This document shows positions 1 to 5,643 of a stretch of 9,898 nt of DNA, piece by piece. The DNA is from Hyphomicrobiales bacterium. Lineage in GTDB: Bacteria > Pseudomonadota > Alphaproteobacteria > Rhizobiales > Beijerinckiaceae. The position numbers and the translations under genes are program-made. The notes below the pieces were generated by a model that saw only the letters and a program-made list of their open reading frames with translations, did no database searches and had not been told where the DNA came from. Within the stretch, counting starts at the first letter, position 1; every line of letters begins with the position of its first letter. The DNA lies in the NCBI GenBank assembly GCA_028290125.1, contig JAQGKM010000235.1, positions 1 through 9,898 of the forward strand, in the 5' to 3' direction.

Positions 1-1
1 C

Positions 2-1471
2 GAGATCGCCGTCGATGCGGACGGCCTGATACAGGGCATTCGCGGGAGCCTGATCCACGATCAGGGCGCCTATGCGCTCAAGGCCGTCAACCTGCCCTAC
101 AACTCAGCGACCGCTGTCCCCGGCCCCTATATCGTGCCGCATTACGATGTGGACGTCGTCATCGGCTTCACCAACAAGGTGCCCGCCTCCTCCGTGCGTG
201 GCGCGGGCTATCCGCAGGCTGCCTTCGCGATGGAACGGCTGATGGATCGGGTCGGGCGCGAACTCGGCATAGACCGCGCGGAAATCCGCCGACGCAATCT
301 CATCCCGCCGGAGAAGATGCCTTATTCCAAGCCGCTGAAAGCGCGCTCGGGCGCAGCCATAACTTACGACAGCGGCGATTATATCGCCACGCACGAGGAG
401 ATCCTGGCGGCGTCGGACTGGCATGATTTCCCCGCGCGTCAGGCGCGCGCGCGCAAGGAAGGCCGTTACCTCGGTATCGGTCTCGCGCATGCGGTGAAGG
501 GCACCGGGCGCGGCCCGTTCGAGACCGGCATGGTGCGCGTCAATCCATCGGGAAAAATCTCGATCTACACCGGCGCCGCCGCCATGGGTCAGGGCCTCGC
601 CACCGCTCTGTCGCAGATCTGCGGAGAACATCTGGGCGTCGCCGCCGGCGACATCACGGTGACGTCGGGCGACACGGGACGCACGCCGCTCGGGCTCGGC
701 GGCTTCGCGAGCCGCCAGCTCGTGACGGCCGGTTCATCCGTCATGCTCTCCGCGCAGGCGGTCGCGGCGAAGGCGAAGAAATTGGCGAGCCACATGCTGG
801 AGGCGGCGGAAGAGGATCTCGAAATCGTCGACGGTCAGGTGCGCGTCGCGGGCTCCGACAAGGCCGTGTCGCTTGCTGAACTCGCGCGCGTGCTGAAGGG
901 CGCGCCGGGCTACGCCTTTCCGCCCGGCATCGATCCTGCGCTCGAAGCCGACATCAAATGGCAGACCGAGCCGCTGACCTACGCCAACACCAGCCACGTC
1001 GCGGAGGTCGAGGTCGATCCGGCGACGGGGCATGTCACCATCCTGCGCTACACGGCGCTGCAGGATTGCGGCGTGCGCGTGAACCCGATGATCGTCGACG
1101 GCCAGATCCGCGGCGGAATCGTGCATGGCATCGGCAATGCGCTGTTCGAGGAAATGATCTACAGCGCCGACGCGCAGCCGCTGACCGTCACCTTCGCGGA
1201 CTATCTGCTGCCGACCTCGACCGAAGTGCCCAACCTCGTGACGCTCTATCGCGAGACGCCCTCGCCCATCAATCCGCTGGGCGCCAAGGGCGTCGGCGAG
1301 GTCGGCACCATACCGGTGGCGGCGGCGATCATCTCGGCGGTGGAGGACGCGCTGCGGGAGTTCGACATCGCCATCCGGCAGACGCCGATCCCACCCTGCA
1401 CGCTGTTCGAGATGATCGCCGACGCGCGCCTACTCGTGCCGCACGTGCGTGGAGAAGTCGTAGTCGCGTGA
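2..1471 (+). CDS. Molybdenum hydroxylase large (molybdopterin-binding) subunit, xanthine dehydrogenase/aldehyde oxidase family, 5' truncated
   Basis: The reading frame is already open at base 2, so only the C-terminal 489 residues are visible and the start lies upstream. The family binds the Mo-pyranopterin cofactor and hydroxylates carbon centres of aldehydes, purines or N-heteroaromatics with water as oxygen donor, normally with separate FAD and 2Fe-2S subunits. Visible hallmarks are VRGAGYPQAAFAMERLMDR (active-site loop), GQGLATALSQICGEHLGV (cofactor-binding region), DCGVRVNPMIVDGQIRGG, and GAKGVGEVGTIP near the C terminus. In the last of these, the Glu encoded at 1298-1300 matches the catalytic glutamate of xanthine dehydrogenase. 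The loop reads RGAG rather than the AYxCSFR of true form I CO dehydrogenase, so CO oxidation is unlikely. The partner subunits are not in the window. The last 42 bases overlap the convergent hydrolase gene. The family is certain; the substrate is unknown. Confidence 0.93.
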   Translation, partial: EIAVDADGLIQGIRGSLIHDQGAYALKAVNLPYNSATAVPGPYIVPHYDVDVVIGFTNKVPASSVRGAGYPQAAFAMERLMDRVGRELGIDRAEIRRRNLIPPEKMPYSKPLKARSGAAITYDSGDYIATHEEILAASDWHDFPARQARARKEGRYLGIGLAHAVKGTGRGPFETGMVRVNPSGKISIYTGAAAMGQGLATALSQICGEHLGVAAGDITVTSGDTGRTPLGLGGFASRQLVTAGSSVMLSAQAVAAKAKKLASHMLEAAEEDLEIVDGQVRVAGSDKAVSLAELARVLKGAPGYAFPPGIDPALEADIKWQTEPLTYANTSHVAEVEVDPATGHVTILRYTALQDCGVRVNPMIVDGQIRGGIVHGIGNALFEEMIYSADAQPLTVTFADYLLPTSTEVPNLVTLYRETPSPINPLGAKGVGEVGTIPVAAAIISAVEDALREFDIAIRQTPIPPCTLFEMIADARLLVPHVRGEVVVA

Positions 1472-2230
1472 GATCGACGCCTTGAAGGTCTGCTGCACGT
1501 CGGCGCCGAAGCCTTCCTCCGAAAAGGCTTTCGCCAGGAAGGCGCTCTGCGCCGCCCAGCCGGCCTCGGCCTGCGCGCGGCGGTAGCGGCCCGGCATGGT
1601 GTCGTTCAACCAGCCATGCGGCGCGCCGCCGAAAATCTCGATGTAATAGGATTTGCCGCTCGCCTCGAGCACGCCACGCAGCTTGCGCACGTGATCGACC
1701 GAGATGATGTGGTCCTTCTCGCCGAACATGCCGAGCACCGGGCAGCTCACCTGCGGGATGATCTTTTCGAGCGCGACGGGATAGCGGGCGTTCTCCTGCC
1801 ATTCGCGATCCTGCGCGGCGCCATACCAGCACAGCGCCGCCTTCAACGGGCGATGCGCGGCCAGCAGCATCGGGAAGCGCCCGGTCTGGCAGACACCCAT
1901 GGCGGCGATGCGGGTCATATCGGCCTGCGGCACGTCGGCGAGCGCGGCGAGCGCATCCTCCATCCGCACCAGCGCCTCGGGATCGGTCATGTCGCAGCTC
2001 GTCTCGCCCGCATGCAACGCGTCCTGGTCGGGATGCTCATGAAAGTAATCGCCGGCGATGCAGACGTAACCTTCGCGCGCATGGCGGCGGGCGAGATCGC
2101 GCGTGTGCTCGACGAGGCCGTAGCGCTCATGCAGCAGCACGATGACCGGCGCTTTTTCGGGCGCTTTCGGCACGGCGACAAAGGCCGGCATACCGCCGGG
2201 ACAGACGATCGTCTTTTCAGTGATGGGCAC
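1430..2230 (-). CDS. Dienelactone hydrolase family protein (carboxymethylenebutenolidase-like)
   Basis: A 266-residue alpha/beta hydrolase. Family members hydrolyse dienelactones in chlorocatechol breakdown, or related esters and lactones, in the cytoplasm. The catalytic set appears complete: Cys114 nucleophile in GVCQTGR (the GxCxGG-type elbow), Asp173 in FGEKDH, His205 in GGAPHGW, and Glu35 in LLHERYGL, which in the characterised enzyme orients the cysteine. There is no signal peptide. The start is a GTG at 2230-2228, chosen because a GGAG lies 8 nt upstream and no ATG fits; the gene begins 14 nt after the stop of the binding-protein gene, so it is probably the third gene of the minus-strand operon. 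Its 3' end overlaps the molybdenum hydroxylase gene by 42 bp in opposite orientation. The C terminus is somewhat longer than the roughly 236-residue Pseudomonas enzyme. The substrate may be any activated ester; lactone specificity is inferred only from the family. Confidence 0.9.
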   Translation of the reverse strand: MPITEKTIVCPGGMPAFVAVPKAPEKAPVIVLLHERYGLVEHTRDLARRHAREGYVCIAGDYFHEHPDQDALHAGETSCDMTDPEALVRMEDALAALADVPQADMTRIAAMGVCQTGRFPMLLAAHRPLKAALCWYGAAQDREWQENARYPVALEKIIPQVSCPVLGMFGEKDHIISVDHVRKLRGVLEASGKSYYIEIFGGAPHGWLNDTMPGRYRRAQAEAGWAAQSAFLAKAFSEEGFGADVQQTFKASISRDYDFSTHVRHE

Positions 2231-2238
2231 GCAAGGGA

Positions 2239-2242
2239 CTCC
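2239..2242 (-). promoter_or_regulatory. Ribosome binding site supporting the GTG start of the hydrolase
   Basis: The minus strand reads TAAGCGGAG followed by eight bases and GTG. The TAA is the stop of the upstream binding-protein gene, so the Shine-Dalgarno sits directly behind that stop, as expected for translational coupling in an operon. Confidence 0.65.
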
Positions 2243-2244
2243 GC

Positions 2245-3222
2245 TTATTTCTTCGCCGCAGCGAGGTAGGACGTGTCGATCAGCGTCGACACAGGAATGG
2301 GCGCGGGCAGCTCCTTGATGGCGACAAGCGAGTCGACCACGGCGCCGATGCCCGCTTCGCTCAACTCGGCGCCCGGCATGATGATCTTCTTGGCCTGATA
2401 GAAATCATAGACGCGCTCGGCGACGCTGCGGTCGCTGCTCGTGTATTTCATCAGGATGGTGAGCACTTCCTCACGGTTGGCCTTGTCGTAAAACACGTCT
2501 GTCGCCTGCAGGAAGGTTTTCAGGAAGGCGGCGACGGTTTCGGGATTCTTCTTCGCCCAGTCGCGATGCACGAAGACATTGTTCTGTGCCCAGACCGGCA
2601 CGTAATCGGGCGCTGTGCCGAGGTCGGAATAGCCCGCGTCGAGTGCGATCAGATCGTTCGGGTTGGTGAGCACCGCCGCGCCCACGGCGCCGCTGGCGAG
2701 TTGCGAGAAGCGCGCCGGCGTGGTGCCGCCGAAAACGAGATCATAATCGTTGTCCTGCAGCCCGTTCTTGCGCGCCATGATGCGGAAGAAGAACAGCGTC
2801 TGGTCGCTTGGGCCTCCGACGGACACGATCTTGCCCTTGAGATCGGCCCAGCTGTTCACGCCCTTCTGCCCGAGCACGCGGAACGGCGCCGCACCGACGG
2901 CGCCGGCCACGATGGTGATCGCGCCGCCCTGCGCGATCGCACGAACGGTCTGGTCGGTCGCCGCGATGGAAATGTCGAGCGAGCCCGCCAGCGTCTGCTG
3001 CACGGCGCGCGCGGCGGAACCGGCCGCGATCCAGTTCAGCGTCAGCCCGTTCGCCTGGAACATCTTACGTTCCATGCCGATGTAGGAGACGATGGAGGTC
3101 GCGTCGCTTTTGCCTGTTGTGCCGAACTGCACTTCGGCTGCGCCGGCGCGCAACGGCAGCAAAGCGACGAGGCCGAACAGCGCGGCGGCGCATCGTGTGG
3201 ACCAGCCCGGGACCTTGTGCAT
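2245..3222 (-). CDS. ABC transporter substrate-binding protein, NMT1/SsuA/TauA-like
   Basis: A 325-residue periplasmic solute receptor of the NMT1/THI5-like family, whose members deliver sulfonates, nitrate, thiamine precursors or aromatic acids to an ABC importer. Residues 1-28 form a signal peptide: basic MHKVPGWSTR, then a hydrophobic AAALFGLVALLPL core and a likely cut after AGA. The mature part shows typical family stretches: GMERKMFQANGLTLNW (49-64), the SLDISIAATD segment (81-90), GGPSDQT (136-142) and a C-terminal helical lobe with FLKTFLQA (233-240). An upstream in-frame ATG at 3264 would add 14 residues, but the ATG at 3222 is preferred because GAGGA lies 9 nt before it and the signal peptide then starts normally. 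No permease or ATPase gene is visible, so it is an orphan receptor here. It lies 61 nt after the flavin monooxygenase stop and 14 nt before the hydrolase. The ligand is unknown. Confidence 0.88.
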   Translation of the reverse strand: MHKVPGWSTRCAAALFGLVALLPLRAGAAEVQFGTTGKSDATSIVSYIGMERKMFQANGLTLNWIAAGSAARAVQQTLAGSLDISIAATDQTVRAIAQGGAITIVAGAVGAAPFRVLGQKGVNSWADLKGKIVSVGGPSDQTLFFFRIMARKNGLQDNDYDLVFGGTTPARFSQLASGAVGAAVLTNPNDLIALDAGYSDLGTAPDYVPVWAQNNVFVHRDWAKKNPETVAAFLKTFLQATDVFYDKANREEVLTILMKYTSSDRSVAERVYDFYQAKKIIMPGAELSEAGIGAVVDSLVAIKELPAPIPVSTLIDTSYLAAAKK

Positions 3223-3230
3223 CTTGCGTC

Positions 3231-3235
3231 TCCTC
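3231..3235 (-). promoter_or_regulatory. Ribosome binding site deciding the start of the NMT1-like receptor
   Basis: GAGGA on the minus strand lies 9 nt before the ATG at 3222-3220. It favours this start over the in-frame ATG at 3264. Confidence 0.65.
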
Positions 3236-3283
3236 GACGTGTGAAAGAGCCGACATCCAAGCAACTCGCGTGCCGGACGCGCG

Positions 3284-4267
3284 TCACCCGAGTTGCGGCA
3301 TCACGCGATGCTGGAACAGCTCGAGCGACGTCGCGAGTTCGCGCGCCGACAGATCGCCGAAGGCGAATTGCCCGACGAGATAATTGCATTGCGACTCGTC
3401 CATCTGCTCGCGCACGAAGCGCGCGACCGTGTCGGGCGATCCCGCGACACCCTTGCCCTGCCGGTGCAGCGCAGACCAGGTGTCGGGACGTGGATGGCGT
3501 GCGGTGGAGCCGAGCTTGCGCGCGAGATGGGTGAACGCCGTGTGCCAGTGCGGATAGGCGCGCGTGGCAAGCGCGTCCGCCTCCTCGTCCGTTGCGGCGA
3601 CGACGATGAAACGCCCAAGCCCCAGCAAGGGCTCCACCGCAGGCGGTTCGCGCAGTGCGCGGCGATAGGCAAGTGAACAGGCGCGCGCCTCCTCGGCGGC
3701 ATCCAGGCTGATCGTCTGCCAGCCGCGCAAGGCCGCGCGCTCGGCGCTCTCGGGCGAATGCACGCCATACCACACCGGCGGTGTCGGCCTCTGCAGGCAC
3801 TCGACCTTGAGCTCGATGGGGTCGCCGCCGGGCTCGCGATAGACACCGGTCTCCAGCGCCTCGAGCACGAGCGGCAAAGACTTGCGGAAGATCGCCTCGG
3901 CGTCCGCCGGATCGACGCCATAGAAGCGCAGCTCGGCAGGCGACGAGCCGCGCCCGAAGCCGACGAGCAGACGGCCGCCGCTCAACTGGTCGAGCATGCA
4001 GATTTCCTGCGCGAGCCGCAGTGGATGATAGAGCGGCAGCGCATAGACCATCGGGCCGAAGCGCAGGCGTTTCGTGCGCATGGCGACAGCGGCGAGAAAG
4101 ACGTTGGGCGAAGGCGCCATGCCGAGCGCGGTGCCGTGGTGTTCGGCGAGGTGGTAGGCGTAGAAACCCGCGCGGTCGTAGGCCTCGATCAGCGCGAGAC
4201 GCTGTTCCATGAACTGCGCCATCGGCAGCGTCGCATTGTCCAGATGATCGAAGACCCCGACTTTCAT
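3284..4267 (-). CDS. LLM-class flavin-dependent oxidoreductase (bacterial luciferase-like monooxygenase)
   Basis: A 327-residue TIM-barrel flavin monooxygenase of the luciferase-like superfamily. It would use reduced FMN or F420 and usually O2 to oxidise an organic substrate. The N terminus MKVGVFDHLDN is a standard first barrel strand. Residues 42-44 are EHH, matching the active-site histidine region of LuxA. LSGGRLLVGFGRGSS (95-109) is the family signature for the flavin phosphate region, and GSPDTVARFV (276-285) is the usual late barrel segment. The open frame continues upstream to 4513, but the extension is low-complexity and lacks family character. The ATG at 4267 follows AAGGGGAGG with an 11-nt gap and gives the expected family length. 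A second candidate ATG at 4303 would add 12 residues. It is probably the first gene of the operon with the receptor and hydrolase. A weak 5-bp hairpin at 3267-3281 follows the stop. A partner flavin reductase is not in the window, and the substrate is unknown. Confidence 0.88.
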   Translation of the reverse strand: MKVGVFDHLDNATLPMAQFMEQRLALIEAYDRAGFYAYHLAEHHGTALGMAPSPNVFLAAVAMRTKRLRFGPMVYALPLYHPLRLAQEICMLDQLSGGRLLVGFGRGSSPAELRFYGVDPADAEAIFRKSLPLVLEALETGVYREPGGDPIELKVECLQRPTPPVWYGVHSPESAERAALRGWQTISLDAAEEARACSLAYRRALREPPAVEPLLGLGRFIVVAATDEEADALATRAYPHWHTAFTHLARKLGSTARHPRPDTWSALHRQGKGVAGSPDTVARFVREQMDESQCNYLVGQFAFGDLSARELATSLELFQHRVMPQLG

Positions 4268-4278
4268 CGCCCGCGCCG

Positions 4279-4287
4279 CCTCCCCTT
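4279..4287 (-). promoter_or_regulatory. Ribosome binding site of the flavin monooxygenase
   Basis: AAGGGGAGG on the minus strand, 11 nt before the ATG at 4267. The gap is slightly long, but this is the only strong site in the region and it argues against the alternative ATG at 4303, which would place the site inside the coding sequence. Confidence 0.55.
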
Positions 4288-4354
4288 GATCATTTTGTCC
4301 CATCGGGCCCGAGCCGCCCCGCCCTGTCAAGGACCGGCTGTCACGGCTGGCGCA

Positions 4355-4383
4355 TTGACCTGCGACCCTCATCTGGTGATCAT
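4355..4383 (+). promoter_or_regulatory. Candidate sigma-70 promoter of the TTT-type receptor gene
   Basis: TTGACC (4355-4360), a 17-nt spacer and GATCAT (4378-4383): 5/6 and 4/6 matches to the consensus hexamers. Transcription would begin near 4390, leaving a leader of about 38 nt before the ATG at 4428. The -10 hexamer overlaps one TGATCA palindrome. Found by eye and untested. Confidence 0.35.
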
Positions 4384-4417
4384 GCCGCCCAATTGACGCC
4401 GGAAAGGCGGACGGTTC

Positions 4418-4424
4418 GGGAGGA
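4418..4424 (+). promoter_or_regulatory. Ribosome binding site of the TTT-type receptor
   Basis: GGGAGGA ends 3 nt before the ATG at 4428. It is a strong Shine-Dalgarno with the GGAGG core 4 nt from the start codon, and it fixes the start. Confidence 0.6.
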
Positions 4425-4427
4425 TAC

Positions 4428-5465
4428 ATGAAGGGCATATTCGCGGCAGGACTCGCCCTGCTCCTGGCCGGCGCAGCGGCGCCACGCGCGCAGGCGCAGG
4501 AGAGCGTCGCCAACTTCTATCGCGGCAAGACCATCCAGATGATCGTCGGCTCGTCGGCAGGCGGCGGCTACGATCTCTACGCCCGCCTTGCGGCGCGCTA
4601 CATGGGCCGCTACATCCCGGGCAATCCCAACATCGTCGTCAGCAACATGGCGGGCGCGGCCTCCATCGTCGCGACACAGCACATCGCCATCGCGGCGCCG
4701 AAGGACGGCAGCGTGATCGGCGCGATCTTCCCCGGCGCGCTGATCGAGCAATTGATCGGCGACAAGGGCAAGGTGAAGTACGACGCCCGCAAACTCACGC
4801 AGATCGGCAGCGCCAACAACGAACTCTACGTCTGCATCGTGCGCGCCGACGCGGGCGTGAAGACATTCGACGAGTTCCTGAAGGGCAACATCCTGATCGG
4901 CGCCAGTGCGGCGGGCGGCTCGACGCGCGATTTCCCGCTGCTGCTGACCAGCGTCTTCGGCGCCAATTTCAAGATCGTCAGCGGCTATCCGGGCTCGAAT
5001 GAAATCCTGCTCGCCATCGAGAAGGGCGAAGTGCAGGGCACGTGCGGCGTCGGCTGGTCGACCATTTCGGTGCAGCGCGGACAATGGCTGCGCGACGGCT
5101 TCATCAAGATCGTCGCGCAGGAAGGAATGCGCGCCAACGCCGAGCTCGACCGACAGGGCGTGCCGCTGGCCTACGCCTCCGCGAAGACGCCCGAGCAGCA
5201 GCAGGTGATGCAGGTGCATTACGAGCCGCTGACCTTCGGCCGTCCGTTTATTGCGGCGCCGGAAGTGCCTGCGGAACGCGCGGAAGCGTTACAGGCTGCG
5301 TTTTTGAAAGCGATGGACGATCCCGAATTGCGGGCCGAAGCCGAGCGCCTGAAGCTCGACATCGCGCCAGCCTCCGGCAAGGAAGTGGCGGCGATCGTCG
5401 ACAAGATCTTCGCCCTTCCGCCCACCGCCATCGAAGCCGCCCGCGCGGCGATCGGCAGCAAGTAA
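4428..5465 (+). CDS. Tripartite tricarboxylate transporter-type substrate-binding protein (TctC/Bug family)
   Basis: A 345-residue extracytoplasmic solute receptor. Family members capture carboxylates or other organic ligands for a TctA/TctB membrane pair, or act as chemosensing orphans. A signal peptide (MKGIFAAGLALLLAGAAAPR, cut probably after AQA at residue 23) is followed by FYRGKTIQMIVG (30-41), GSSAGGGYDLYARLAARYMG (41-60) and PGNPNIVVSNMAGA (64-77). This is the family pattern in which a glycine-rich loop contacts the ligand carboxylate. GSTRDFPLLL (164-173) and GYPGSNEILLAIEKGEVQG (187-205) mark the second domain. Length and start are normal, with a strong ribosome binding site just upstream. 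No tctA or tctB gene is in the window. It is transcribed divergently from the monooxygenase operon, suggesting shared control and a related substrate, and its stop is followed at once by a hairpin. Confidence 0.9.
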   Translation: MKGIFAAGLALLLAGAAAPRAQAQESVANFYRGKTIQMIVGSSAGGGYDLYARLAARYMGRYIPGNPNIVVSNMAGAASIVATQHIAIAAPKDGSVIGAIFPGALIEQLIGDKGKVKYDARKLTQIGSANNELYVCIVRADAGVKTFDEFLKGNILIGASAAGGSTRDFPLLLTSVFGANFKIVSGYPGSNEILLAIEKGEVQGTCGVGWSTISVQRGQWLRDGFIKIVAQEGMRANAELDRQGVPLAYASAKTPEQQQVMQVHYEPLTFGRPFIAAPEVPAERAEALQAAFLKAMDDPELRAEAERLKLDIAPASGKEVAAIVDKIFALPPTAIEAARAAIGSK

Positions 5466-5490
5466 GCTCGCGTGCGTGGAGCACGCGAGC
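5466..5490 (+). terminator. Perfect hairpin directly after the TTT-type receptor stop codon
   Basis: GCTCGCGTGC (5466-5475), a 5-nt GTGGA loop and GCACGCGAGC (5481-5490) form a perfect 10-bp stem that starts on the base after the TAA. No T-run follows, so it is either a Rho-assisted or inefficient terminator or a 3'-end stabiliser. Confidence 0.5.
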
Positions 5491-5497
5491 GGCGCCT

Positions 5498-5527
5498 CGT
5501 CATTGCGAGCGGAGCGAAGCAATCCAG
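5498..5527 (+). repeat. Dispersed REP-like repeat, left copy
   Basis: Begins CGTCATTGCGAGCGGAGCG and ends AAGCAATCCAG. Translated by chance it gives the peptide RHCERSEAIQ, commonly seen as a spurious ORF in Bradyrhizobium-type genomes, which marks it as a known dispersed repeat class. It is the reverse complement of the element at 5592-5621 with one mismatch in 30 bases. Confidence 0.75.
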
Positions 5528-5591
5528 GCACGCGACTTTCAAACTGGAGCGCGGACGACGGCCAAAGCGGTAACCGTGTCACGCGCGGCTT

Positions 5592-5621
5592 CTGGATTGC
5601 GTCGCTCCGCTCGCAATGACG
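5592..5621 (-). repeat. Dispersed REP-like repeat, right copy (inverted)
   Basis: Reads CTGGATTGCGTCGCTCCGC on the plus strand and is the inverted mate of 5498-5527. The only mismatch is a G where the perfect partner would have T (base 5601). The 64-nt gap between copies lets a transcript fold into a long stem. It ends 22 nt before the methyltransferase start, so it may influence that gene's expression. Confidence 0.75.
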
Positions 5622-5631
5622 GCCAACAACA

Positions 5632-5636
5632 AAGGA
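5632..5636 (+). promoter_or_regulatory. Ribosome binding site of the MetE-like methyltransferase
   Basis: AAGGA, 7 nt before the ATG at 5644, lying just outside the right copy of the inverted repeat. Confidence 0.55.
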
Positions 5637-5643
5637 AACGCCC

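Larger units (their letters stand above)
4268..4427. promoter_or_regulatory. Divergent intergenic regulatory region
   Basis: This 160-bp gap separates two divergent transcription units, the minus-strand monooxygenase operon and the plus-strand TTT-type receptor, so it must carry promoters for both. The palindrome TGATCA occurs twice, at 4287-4292 and 4377-4382. The minus strand carries a perfect TTGACA (plus-strand 4325-4330), but the hexamer 17 nt on (CCCGAT) is a poor -10 match, so no minus promoter is claimed. A direct repeat CGGCTG-tca-CGGCTG lies around 4335-4349. No regulator gene is adjacent. Confidence 0.5.

Noticed and set aside
2566..3534. Long plus-strand open frame opposite the binding protein and monooxygenase
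   Set aside because: High-GC shadow frame: Arg/Ala/His-rich with no motif, fully opposite two well-supported genes.
4325..4330. Perfect TTGACA on the minus strand as a -35 box for the monooxygenase operon
   Set aside because: The hexamer at 17-nt spacing is CCCGAT, a poor -10. The nearest AT-rich hexamer is about 27 nt away, so no promoter is called.
4268..4513. N-terminal extension of the flavin monooxygenase up to an ATG at 4513
   Set aside because: The extra 82 residues do not resemble the family, overlap the divergent receptor gene and would swallow its promoter. The ATG at 4267 has the ribosome site and gives the normal length.
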